Virus record (IMG/VR): IMGVR_UViG_3300028569_000143
Location: 1 to 27,311 of that record
Source of the DNA: a virus
Reading direction: 5' to 3' (one strand)
DNA: 27,311 nt
Shown here: positions 1 through 5,639 of the stretch, piece after piece
Layout: each line of letters opens with the position of its first letter
How positions within the stretch are numbered: position 1 is the stretch's first letter
Program-made: the position numbers and the translations under genes
Notes under the pieces: generated by a model
What the model saw: the letters and a program-made list of their open reading frames with translations, nothing else
Database searches by the model: none
Told to the model about the DNA's origin: nothing

Positions 1-650
1 ATCTTTTCACTCAAAAAATACTTTTCATCAACCGAATTTTCAAGAACGTCTTGCAACCGCTTGTTCAAATGTTCTTCGACCGGGAATCGAAAATGATTGT
101 CTTGGTCGTCACGAATTCCAACCAAGAAAACTCGTTCACGGTTTTGCGGAATTCCGTGATCCTTGGCATTCAATACTTTCCAATACAAATGGTAAGGAAC
201 GGATTCTTTGTGTGGAAACAATACGGCGTTTCCATTAACCGATTTGCCACCGAGAAAAATGACCCATTCATTAAAAGTGTTTCCATTGTCATGAGAAAGC
301 AATCCTTTGACGTTCTCAAAGATGAAGAAACGCGGTTGATTCTTTTGGATGAATTCGTGTGAATTAAAAAACAAAACACCACGCTTGTCGTCTTTTCCAA
401 GTCGCTTTCCAGCTAACGAAAACGCTTGACATGGTGGTGAAGTCATATAAACATCAAGTGATTCGTATGGAATTTCACGTTCATAAACATCCGAAGGAAA
501 ATAAGACGGTTCACCATAGTTGTGAATAAATGTTTGGCGTGCAAATTTGTCCATGTCACAAGCAAAGATTTCATGATATTCTATACCTAATCTTCGAAGT
601 GCTTGGTTGAAAGCACCAACACCTGAAAAGTCGCTTCCAACGGTCAACAT
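1..650 (-). CDS. DNA (cytosine-5) methyltransferase, 3' end cut by window edge
   Basis: This gene is open from an ATG at 650 to the window edge without a stop, giving about 216 residues of a longer protein. The C5-cytosine methyltransferase motifs are in canonical order: motif I DFSGVGAF (residues 7-14, AdoMet binding), motif IV SPPCQ with catalytic Cys74, motif VI ENV (112-114) and motif VIII QNRERVF (169-175). The target-recognition domain and motifs IX-X lie outside the window, so the recognised site cannot be told. By family it transfers methyl from AdoMet to C5 of cytosine in duplex DNA; in a phage the usual role is protection from host restriction. It is the last visible gene of the small-gene cluster starting at 1700, and its start overlaps the stop of the 48-aa gene before it. 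No partner restriction endonuclease is seen, so an orphan enzyme is likely. Confidence 0.93.
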   Translation of the reverse strand, partial: MLTVGSDFSGVGAFNQALRRLGIEYHEIFACDMDKFARQTFIHNYGEPSYFPSDVYEREIPYESLDVYMTSPPCQAFSLAGKRLGKDDKRGVLFFNSHEFIQKNQPRFFIFENVKGLLSHDNGNTFNEWVIFLGGKSVNGNAVLFPHKESVPYHLYWKVLNAKDHGIPQNRERVFLVGIRDDQDNHFRFPVEEHLNKRLQDVLENSVDEKYFLSEK

Positions 651-790
651 ATTTTCTGTATTTTAAATGTGCCTGACAAATGGGTGCGTTGCGCGATTAG
701 TTGATTGCGTTTCCAAAATGCAAGTGCTTTGGAAGGAAATTCATAGGATTCGACAATCCTCGTTCCGTGTAAATAAATAAGTTTATACAT
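644..790 (-). CDS. Hypothetical small protein (48 aa)
   Basis: This short basic protein starts MYKLIYLHG and ends in KIQKIC. I do not recognise it. The sequence looks like a folded mini-domain: an N-terminal strand (KLIYLHG), then a stretch with FPSKALAFWKRNQ suggesting a helix. The case for a real gene is positional. It fills the gap between its neighbours exactly, its stop overlaps the methyltransferase start by 7 nt, and the preceding 35-aa ORF overlaps its start by 8 nt. The upstream region is A-rich without a Shine-Dalgarno sequence, as elsewhere in this window. It may be an anti-defence or host-takeover protein given its place in a cluster of tiny genes, but that is inference only. Confidence 0.6.
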   Translation of the reverse strand: MYKLIYLHGTRIVESYEFPSKALAFWKRNQLIAQRTHLSGTFKIQKIC

Positions 791-890
791 TGTTTTTGAT
801 TTTAATTTCACATATTTTCAAGTAAAGCTGGACATTGAACGAACCACCTTTGTCATGCGTAAAGCTTTGACGTGACCACCACCGAACCAT
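783..890 (-). CDS. Possible very small protein (35 aa)
   Basis: A 35-codon ORF with an ATG at 890 starts 15 nt after the stop of the 116-aa gene and ends 8 nt inside the next gene's start. It is basic with an aromatic N-terminus (MVRWWSRQSF) and a strand-like segment FNVQLYLK. No family is recognised. It is in the same frame as the upstream 116-aa gene, so the region could instead be a remnant of a once longer C-terminus. Without this ORF about 115 nt would be non-coding in an otherwise gapless cluster, which is the main argument for it. Confidence 0.4.
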   Translation of the reverse strand: MVRWWSRQSFTHDKGGSFNVQLYLKICEIKIKNNV

Positions 891-905
891 CGTCGGCAAT
901 GTCTT

Positions 906-1256
906 TTAGAATTTGTCTTCATTTGCTTGTTGGATTTGTTGTTGTTCCCATGCGTGCCATTTCCAGCGTTCTTCGTCCGACATGAATTCGTGTGCGTCGA
1001 ATTCGAACGGTTCTTCAAGAATTTGTCGCTTGACTTCGCTTTCCAGTTCTTTCCATTGTTCTTCGTTCATGATGTAATCGATTTCGATTTCACCGATGTG
1101 TTGTGTCGTCCAGACGTTTTCGAATTGAATGGTTACGTCAACGATGTCATGGTCAAGACATTTCACGTTGATGAAGTTGAATTCACCTTCACCGAACTTG
1201 TTGAACTCGAATTCAAAGGTGAAGTTTTCCTTGTTTTTGTCGAATGTTACTTTCAT
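906..1256 (-). CDS. Hypothetical acidic protein (116 aa)
   Basis: This very acidic protein has an N-terminal half made of alternating F, E and K strands (FTFEFEFNKF), suggesting a beta-sheet. The C-terminal half is helical and rich in E, W and Q (EEQWKELESEVKRQ, then EERWKWHAWEQQQ). No enzyme motif is seen. The ATG at 1256 overlaps the stop of the 39-aa membrane peptide by 4 nt (ATGA), so translation is probably coupled. Acidic small proteins in phage accessory clusters are often DNA mimics that inhibit host nucleases or regulators; that is a possibility from charge only, not shown. The open frames on the other strand here are mirror images of its codon bias. Confidence 0.8.
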   Translation of the reverse strand: MKVTFDKNKENFTFEFEFNKFGEGEFNFINVKCLDHDIVDVTIQFENVWTTQHIGEIEIDYIMNEEQWKELESEVKRQILEEPFEFDAHEFMSDEERWKWHAWEQQQIQQANEDKF

Positions 1257-1372
1257 ATTATGTAAATTAAGTAAAGTGAAACGATTGTCAATACACTAAT
1301 TAAGGTGGTGAACTTGACGAATTCACCAAGTTGTTTCAAAAATTCTTTTGCTTCAGGATCAAGATTTTTCAT
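1253..1372 (-). CDS. Small single-pass membrane protein (39 aa)
   Basis: The 39 residues comprise a short charged N-terminus (MKNLDPEAKEFLKQLGEF) followed by a hydrophobic C-terminal helix from about residue 21 to the end (TTLISVLTIVSLYLIYII). This fits a C-tail-anchored inner-membrane peptide. Both ends are 4-nt overlaps of the ATGA type with neighbours, strong evidence for a real coupled gene despite the size. No family is recognised. Possible roles include superinfection exclusion or modulation of membrane-bound host systems, by analogy with other tiny phage membrane proteins. Confidence 0.65.
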   Translation of the reverse strand: MKNLDPEAKEFLKQLGEFVKFTTLISVLTIVSLYLIYII

Positions 1373-1542
1373 TGTTGTTCGATTTGTAGTTTATCAATTA
1401 AAATGCTAATAACACACCATTGCGCGATTGCTCGTTTTGTTCCTTCGTCTTGACGACCGAAGGCGTCAATCATTTCGTTCATTAATTCACGCGCTTGACG
1501 TTCTTCGCTAAGAATGATTTCAATCATTTGTTCTTGGTTCAT
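1369..1542 (-). CDS. Hypothetical small helical protein (57 aa)
   Basis: This 57-residue protein looks all-helical: an amphipathic first half (NQEQMIEIILSEERQAREL), then a Gly break at residue 29 (AFGRQDEG) and a second helix with a hydrophobic patch (AQWCVISILIDKL). The two-helix layout is typical of small dimeric phage proteins, but no family is recognised. Its start overlaps the stop of the first gene of the operon (ATGA), and its stop overlaps the start of the membrane peptide in the same way, so these genes form one translationally coupled unit. Confidence 0.65.
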   Translation of the reverse strand: MNQEQMIEIILSEERQARELMNEMIDAFGRQDEGTKRAIAQWCVISILIDKLQIEQQ

Positions 1543-1700
1543 AATTCAGTTATTTGAAAGGTTGATAAGTCGTTGATGTTGCTGGTTGCAATGTAAAGTT
1601 CCGCGAATAGTTCAGCGCTTTCGATGTTTACGAATTCGTCCACTTTTGTGAACAATTCGTTGCGGTCATCGTCTTGAAATTCAATTCTAAAAGTTTTCAT
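1539..1700 (-). CDS. First gene of the early-type cluster, hypothetical (53 aa)
   Basis: This 53-residue acidic protein begins MKTFRIEFQDDD and continues with a helical part (ELFTKVDEFVNIESAELFAELY). It is the first gene behind the Bacteroidetes-type promoter at 1737-1766, about 37 nt downstream of the -7 box. The leader is A-rich, with no Shine-Dalgarno sequence, as is normal for Bacteroidetes translation starts. No family is recognised. Its stop overlaps the next start by 4 nt. Confidence 0.65.
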   Translation of the reverse strand: MKTFRIEFQDDDRNELFTKVDEFVNIESAELFAELYIATSNINDLSTFQITEL

Positions 1701-1736
1701 TTTGTTTTGTTTTAATTATGTGCCTTATTGACCTTA

Positions 1737-1766
1737 CAAAGATATATAACTTTTTATATATGCAAA
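1737..1766 (-). promoter_or_regulatory. Bacteroidetes-type sigma promoter for the cluster 1700-1
   Basis: On the minus strand a TTTG (1766-1763) is followed after 18 nt by TATCTTTG (1744-1737), an exact match to the Bacteroidetes primary-sigma -7 consensus TAnnTTTG with near-standard spacing. The spacer is very A+T-rich. Transcription would begin near 1730 and give a leader of about 30 nt before the ATG at 1700. It is the clearest promoter in the window and a main reason for assigning the host phylum. Confidence 0.75.
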
Positions 1767-1844
1767 ACTTTATGAACATTCTTAACAATAATTTAACATT
1801 GGAAGTTGCTAAAATGAACCACGATAAACGGGGAAAATCCGATT

Positions 1845-1870
1845 ATGTAAGGGAATAATGTAAGGAAATA
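1845..1870. repeat. Tandem 13-bp direct repeat in the intergenic region
   Basis: ATGTAAGGGAATA (1845-1857) is followed directly by ATGTAAGGAAATA (1858-1870), matching at 12 of 13 positions. The pair lies in the only sizeable non-coding stretch of the left end, between the end of the structural/lysis operon and the promoter at 1737-1766, about 80 nt upstream of the latter's -33 box. Tandem near-identical 13-mers are typical of binding sites for a regulator or an iteron-like protein; which one cannot be told. Confidence 0.5.
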
Positions 1871-1880
1871 AAGATTTTTT

Positions 1881-1902
1881 TACATGACACCGAGGTCATG
1901 TA
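1881..1902. other. Perfect 8-bp inverted repeat (hairpin) just after the late operon
   Basis: TACATGAC (1881-1888) and GTCATGTA (1895-1902) form a perfect stem around a 6-nt loop, five bases past the stop of the metallophosphoesterase gene. Position suggests transcript termination or 3'-end protection for the leftward operon. However, on the minus strand the stem is followed by seven A residues rather than a U-tract, so it is not a canonical rho-independent terminator. It may instead be an operator or a processing site. Together with the adjacent tandem repeat it makes this intergenic region look regulatory. Confidence 0.5.
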
Positions 1903-1907
1903 TAGAT

Positions 1908-2942
1908 CTAAAACAAATGCGTCAACCGTGCAATTTGACCGTGTTCAGGATGGTGAATGAATCCTTCAATCGCCTTCGGTGAATGTTGGTAACCGTTGCG
2001 GTGATGCCAAGAATCCGTTCCTGAAGGTGAACGAAGCGATTCGACGGTCACACCAATAAAGTCCTTCGACATCTTGTGGTGAACGTGGTGTGTGTACACA
2101 TAACGGTGTTTCGTTTGTGACCATTCAAGCGGGAATTCTTGCGCCATTAACAAAGGCAAGTCCTGAAGCTTCGCGCCGTCGCCGTGTGTCGTTCCGATTA
2201 AACTTGTTCCGTACTGGAACGCCTTTCGATGTGAAATCGAACAATCGAAAGTGATATTCGGACAATTACGAAACCATGATTGAATCACGTCCGCAAGGAA
2301 AAAGCCGTTCGTATAGTCGTGATTTGAAGGATTGAATGTGAAGTGAACGTCCGCGATCGTGACAAGTTTTTCAAGGATGTCAACATAAAGCCGTTTCGCG
2401 TTTATGAAATTTTCATACCACATGCCGTCGGTGTCTTGTGGTGTTCCAGCGGTCGTTTGACGTTTCGGTGTGTCAATGTGAAGGATGTCATTTCCACCAA
2501 TGAACAGAATCTTGTCAATCTGGAATCCGCTTGACTTGTCAAGAATTCCTTGAACACCTTCGTGAACGCGTTTGACCGCAATTTGTTGATTGTAATCTTC
2601 GCCAGTTTCAAAGGACGTCGCCAGCTTTCCGATGTGAACGTCCGCTGGATCAATGACAAGCAAATGACCTTCACTTGATTTCGTTCGATTGATTGCTGGA
2701 TAAACTGGTGAATGTTCTTCGATTGCTTTGAGAATGTCAACCTTTAGGTTATTAAGTTTTGTTGTTTCCTTAGCTTCGAAGTTAGGATTCTTGAAAAACA
2801 ATGAAGTGTTCTTCGATTTCAACCAGCCGTGTTTGACCGTCTTCAGGTCGATGTCTTGGTCGTCACATTCGCGCTTGATTGCTCGGTATTGATTGACAAC
2901 GTCCATTTCATCGCGCGTCAATCGTGGTCGAAATTTAGCCAT
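1908..2942 (-). CDS. Calcineurin-like metallophosphoesterase (344 aa)
   Basis: The protein shows the spaced motifs of the calcineurin-like phosphoesterase superfamily: DVH (101-103), GGND (149-152), SNHD (206-209, the GNHE/D-type motif), THGDG (252-256) and HHVHH (285-289). These residues bind two metal ions and hydrolyse phosphomono- or diesters; relatives include Mre11/SbcD nucleases. The N-terminal about 90 residues are basic and helical and may bind nucleic acid. The ATG at 2942 shares one base with the stop of the spanin-like gene (TAATG), so it is read as the last gene of the lysis/late operon; an upstream in-frame start would overlap that gene by 80 nt and is not preferred. Substrate is unknown: DNA processing, RNA 3'-end work or a nucleotide signal are all possible. 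Confidence 0.8.
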   Translation of the reverse strand: MAKFRPRLTRDEMDVVNQYRAIKRECDDQDIDLKTVKHGWLKSKNTSLFFKNPNFEAKETTKLNNLKVDILKAIEEHSPVYPAINRTKSSEGHLLVIDPADVHIGKLATSFETGEDYNQQIAVKRVHEGVQGILDKSSGFQIDKILFIGGNDILHIDTPKRQTTAGTPQDTDGMWYENFINAKRLYVDILEKLVTIADVHFTFNPSNHDYTNGFFLADVIQSWFRNCPNITFDCSISHRKAFQYGTSLIGTTHGDGAKLQDLPLLMAQEFPLEWSQTKHRYVYTHHVHHKMSKDFIGVTVESLRSPSGTDSWHHRNGYQHSPKAIEGFIHHPEHGQIARLTHLF

Positions 2943-3370
2943 TAAAGGTGTTTTGTCAAGACAAGCTTGATTAATTTTGGCAAAAAGATACCAAGAATAA
3001 ATGAAACTAACAACATCCACCAATTCGTTCGGTATTTGACAACCTCGTGATTCTTCGTTATTATCTTTCCTTGAATGCGCTCAATCTTCACCCGCTCCTT
3101 GTATTCGATTCGTGTCTGGAATCTTGTCTTCGGAACGTAAACATTGCGGAATGAAACGATTGTGTCCTTCGTCGTTATGAACTTTTCGTATATAATCGAA
3201 TCATTTCGTATCACGGGAAACGAATCAATGGTTGTGATTCGTATCGTGTCGGTGTCTTGTGTTAATTTTGCGCCATGTTTGAGCGCTTTTTTAACGTGAT
3301 ATTGCGCTTTCCTTTCGGATGAACACGAAACGACGGTAAACGTGATTAAAATGGCGTAAATTATTTTCAT
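2942..3370 (-). CDS. Putative unimolecular spanin (lipoprotein with C-terminal membrane helix)
   Basis: The protein has two membrane anchors. At the N-terminus a lipoprotein signal (MKIIYAILITFTVVSC) puts the lipidated cysteine at residue 16, predicting outer-membrane attachment. At the C-terminus a hydrophobic helix (about 117-135, WWMLLVSFILGIF) is followed by basic residues. Between them is a charged, strand-forming periplasmic domain of about 100 residues. Lipobox plus C-terminal transmembrane helix is the architecture of single-protein spanins such as phage T1 gp11, which fuse the inner and outer membranes in the last step of Gram-negative lysis. It directly follows holin and amidase genes, with a 4-nt overlap to the amidase. 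The function is inferred from topology and context. Alternatively it is an ordinary Rz1-like lipoprotein. Confidence 0.65.
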   Translation of the reverse strand: MKIIYAILITFTVVSCSSERKAQYHVKKALKHGAKLTQDTDTIRITTIDSFPVIRNDSIIYEKFITTKDTIVSFRNVYVPKTRFQTRIEYKERVKIERIQGKIITKNHEVVKYRTNWWMLLVSFILGIFLPKLIKLVLTKHL

Positions 3371-4023
3371 AAGTTATTTAGCATTTCAATTAATCGTGGA
3401 CATGGATATACGTCCGACTTGTCACGACGAACGGAATTGTGTGTGAAGATTCCTTTTTCATTCTTCAGCGCGAACAAATCAATGTCCCAAATCGATTCGT
3501 TGTAATCCATAGGGATGTCGTATGTTTCACAAAGGTAAATTAAAAGCTTTCGTGTCGATTCAATTTGTGCGTCCGTATATTTGAACCAAAACTTGTGACC
3601 TTTGAATGCTCGTTCAAGTTCAGTCACCATTGACGAAGGAACAACGCGGTTGACGTAGTTGTAAAACTTTCCGTTCACTTGTTTCAACATACCCCAGTTC
3701 GTCAATTCGATTCCGATTGATGTCTTGTTTAAGTCGCGGAATGGAACGTGGTTCGCCTTGAAGATTTCCGAACCGACACCCAAGTGCCACGCCCAGTGTT
3801 TCGAACTGAAGCATTGAACGATTTCGCCACGTTCACCAACAACGAACGCGGTCGCAATCTTTGACTTATTCGAATTCCAGAATCTTGACACGCTTCGAGC
3901 GTCACCACCACCAGCAGTGTGATGAAGATACACTTGTGTTTTTGGATGTTCTTCAGCGATGAATTGTCCCGGTGACAATCGTTCCTGAATCAAGTTCAAA
4001 TCTTTTACTTGAATTCGTCCCAT
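3367..4023 (-). CDS. Endolysin: N-acetylmuramoyl-L-alanine amidase (Amidase_2 type)
   Basis: The fold is recognisable from VYLHHTAGGG (31-40), which carries the first zinc histidine, an internal SIGIELTNWG strand, and the C-terminal THNSVRRDKSDVYPC (194-208), which supplies the second histidine (195) and the acidic/Cys ligand region after a Lys. The family cleaves the amide bond between N-acetylmuramate and L-Ala in peptidoglycan. At 218 residues it is a single catalytic domain without an evident cell-wall binding domain and without a signal peptide, so release depends on the holin encoded next door. The ATG at 4023 overlaps the holin gene by 19 nt, and its stop overlaps the spanin-like gene by 4 nt. 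Confidence 0.92.
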   Translation of the reverse strand: MGRIQVKDLNLIQERLSPGQFIAEEHPKTQVYLHHTAGGGDARSVSRFWNSNKSKIATAFVVGERGEIVQCFSSKHWAWHLGVGSEIFKANHVPFRDLNKTSIGIELTNWGMLKQVNGKFYNYVNRVVPSSMVTELERAFKGHKFWFKYTDAQIESTRKLLIYLCETYDIPMDYNESIWDIDLFALKNEKGIFTHNSVRRDKSDVYPCPRLIEMLNNL

Positions 4024-4430
4024 TCTTGTTTTTTTGCTTTTATAAATTCTTTGAATGATTTCAACACGTCCTTCTTTGTTACGTCGAAATAAGATTCATT
4101 GATTGATTTCATTTCGATAAACACACAAAAGAACGTGAACGCCTTGGTCAACACAAGGTCAACGCTTATGAAAATACCAATCAAGTCGGCAATAACATAT
4201 TTTTCCAACATGAACACGGCGACAATACCACCTGAATAAATCAATGACTTTGAAATAGTCCTTGCAAGTCCGCGCGAACGGATTGATTTCCAACCTTTCA
4301 AACGTACACTTCGCCAAACACCGACGCAAAGGTCAAGCCAAATGAAACAAATCGCAATCAACACCATTGGCGTTACTGGTGCGAGAATGCATAAAAGCGA
4401 AATAGAAAAAAGAAGGATGTTAGTTTTCAT
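4005..4430 (-). CDS. Holin-like membrane protein (141 aa)
   Basis: An N-terminal hydrophobic region (about residues 4-38, with two helices packed around a proline) is followed by a basic loop (WRSVRLKGWKSIRSRGLAR). Two more hydrophobic segments follow at about 64-100 (SLIYSGGIVAVFML; FISVDLVLTKAFTFFCVF), and a charged cytoplasmic tail. The topology and basic loop resemble the Bacteroidetes/Firmicutes class of phage holins. The gene lies immediately upstream of the amidase with a 19-nt overlap, which supports a role in timing of lysis by forming lesions in the inner membrane. The small membrane gene just upstream could be a holin partner. Confidence 0.75.
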   Translation of the reverse strand: MKTNILLFSISLLCILAPVTPMVLIAICFIWLDLCVGVWRSVRLKGWKSIRSRGLARTISKSLIYSGGIVAVFMLEKYVIADLIGIFISVDLVLTKAFTFFCVFIEMKSINESYFDVTKKDVLKSFKEFIKAKKQEWDEFK

Positions 4431-4605
4431 TATTTATTTGATTATCATGTAATTCACTGAAGATTTGATAAGTGTTGAAAAGAAAAATTGTCCAGCCGAA
4501 AAGAATCATGTGTATTTCATGACTGAACCAAAGTGAAAACGCTGTTCCGTAGCTAACAAGATAGTAAGCAATTCCAAGAAATCGAAGGTGGTCTTGATTA
4601 ATCAT
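4420..4605 (-). CDS. Small membrane protein next to holin (61 aa)
   Basis: The chosen start is the ATG at 4605 (MINQDHLRFLG), which overlaps the stop of the preceding structural gene by 8 nt. A start 19 codons upstream would overlap by 65 nt and give a non-hydrophobic extension. The protein has two hydrophobic segments (about 9-24 and 29-45) and a polar C-terminus. By position, between head genes and the holin and overlapping the holin start by 11 nt, it may be an accessory holin or an antiholin. No family is recognised. Confidence 0.65.
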   Translation of the reverse strand: MINQDHLRFLGIAYYLVSYGTAFSLWFSHEIHMILFGWTIFLFNTYQIFSELHDNQINNEN

Positions 4606-5062
4606 TTCCGTAGCTGTATTGATCCATAGGTATTTGACACCAGTCTTCGTTGTCATATACATTCATCGCGATGTTCATCGTCCAGCCAGCCGTCACGTCG
4701 TGTGAACGGTTGATGAATGGCGTCGTTGCCATTGTTCCAGTGACGTCAAGGAAATCTTCAAAGCGCCATTGTTTCAAGATGACATGAATGTCCTTGCAAA
4801 TCGAAAGACAATCGGAATGGATTTCGTTTATTTGTCGGTATTCTTGAATGTTGTACTTGTCCGCGATTGAAATGATTGCGTTCACCTGAACACCGAAGTC
4901 GTTAATTTGTCCCGGTTGCAACGTGACAACCATTAAAGGATAGTCAACCGCGTCGCGTGACACCGCGTCAAGATAGTCACCTTGAAAGAAGCTGTTTATT
5001 TGTCGGTGTTCCGTTGCAATTATTTCGAATTCCTTCATTAACTGGTTTAACGTCTTTTCCAT
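4598..5062 (-). CDS. Conserved phage structural protein, putative head-tail/tail completion
   Basis: This 154-residue protein resembles a family I know from Bacteroidetes phages near portal and connector genes. It has a start of the type EFEIIATEHRQINSFFQGD, a DYPLMVV strand, a central helix (ISICKDIHVILKQ preceded by a diagnostic Asn/His/Ser run), and a C-terminal DVTAGWTMNIAMNVYD region with the conserved AGW. Length and location, directly after the connector and before the lysis genes, suit a tail-terminator or neck protein acting in virion assembly. No catalytic residues are seen. The functional label is contextual. Confidence 0.6.
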   Translation of the reverse strand: MEKTLNQLMKEFEIIATEHRQINSFFQGDYLDAVSRDAVDYPLMVVTLQPGQINDFGVQVNAIISIADKYNIQEYRQINEIHSDCLSICKDIHVILKQWRFEDFLDVTGTMATTPFINRSHDVTAGWTMNIAMNVYDNEDWCQIPMDQYSYGND

Positions 5063-5123
5063 TTTTTAGGTATTTGTTCAATTTTTCAATGTCTTTTTTG
5101 CTTGGTGTAAAGCGTTTACTCAT
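4977..5123 (-). CDS. Possible small basic protein (48 aa)
   Basis: An ATG at 5123 overlaps the stop of the connector gene in the ATGA manner that recurs throughout this window, and the first 24 residues (MSKRFTPSKKDIEKLNKYLK) look like a basic helical protein. It then runs 86 nt into the next gene in another frame before stopping, and the C-terminal half is of shadow-like composition. Either the gene is real with a long overlap, or only its start serves to reload ribosomes. No family is recognised. Confidence 0.35.
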   Translation of the reverse strand: MSKRFTPSKKDIEKLNKYLKNGKDVKPVNEGIRNNCNGTPTNKQLLSR

Positions 5124-5638
5124 ATAATCCAGTTTAACGGCGAATAACCAGTGTTGTCCTTTGTTACTTTTTCATGACAAATCGACGGAGAACCACAACA
5201 ATCAATGTATTCAGGATAGTTGTCGCCGTTGTCATCCATAAGGAATCCTATAAGACGTTCTTTATAGAATTGTGCGTCCTTCAAAAGTTGGTCACGAAGA
5301 ACGAAAGTCATCTTGTCGTCGTTTGCTTGGATGTGTTCGTCGTTCACACGTCCGACCGATTTGTTTGTCAGCTTTTCGTTCAATAGTAACGCGCAACGGT
5401 AGTCAACGTAAGCAACCAAACAAGGCACGACGTAATCGTTCATCAACGTCAAGTAAGTCGGTGACCATGTGTTGTTTTGAACGCGTAATAAAAGCGCTTT
5501 GTACAAAGGTGTTCCGAGCGCTGGTTGAACGTGGATGTCTTGACTTCGACGAATCGCAACCGCGAGAATCTTTGTGTCGGTGTTTTGGTGAATAAGACCT
5601 AATTTTTTTAGGTTTTCAACGGAAAGTAGATAGTTCAT
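5120..5638 (-). CDS. Head-tail connector / head completion protein
   Basis: The 172-residue protein begins MNYLLSVENLKKLGLIH and has the pattern DTKILAVAIRRSQDIHVQPALGTPLY (about 20-45), then NDYVVPCLVAYVDYRCALL. The alpha-helical PALGTPLY signature with the VVPCL helix is, to my knowledge, typical of head-completion (adaptor) proteins in Bacteroidetes phages (DUF6712-like). These sit between portal and tail in the neck. It directly follows the portal gene (one base between the portal stop and this ATG). A cysteine pair near the C-terminus (DCCGSPSIC) is unusual for the family and could bind metal. Confidence 0.65.
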   Translation of the reverse strand: MNYLLSVENLKKLGLIHQNTDTKILAVAIRRSQDIHVQPALGTPLYKALLLRVQNNTWSPTYLTLMNDYVVPCLVAYVDYRCALLLNEKLTNKSVGRVNDEHIQANDDKMTFVLRDQLLKDAQFYKERLIGFLMDDNGDNYPEYIDCCGSPSICHEKVTKDNTGYSPLNWII

Positions 5639-5639
5639 A

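Noticed and set aside
818-1018. Minus-strand open frame overlapping the 116-aa gene
   Set aside because: Composition is Asn/Lys/Arg/Ser-biased and unstructured; the 116-aa frame is coupled to its neighbour and looks like protein.
927-1265. Plus-strand open frame opposite the 116-aa gene
   Set aside because: Phe-rich mirror of the acidic gene; no promoter or start context.
1881-1902. Rho-independent terminator after the metallophosphoesterase gene
   Set aside because: The stem is perfect but is followed by A residues on the transcribed strand and no T-run in either direction; kept only as a hairpin.
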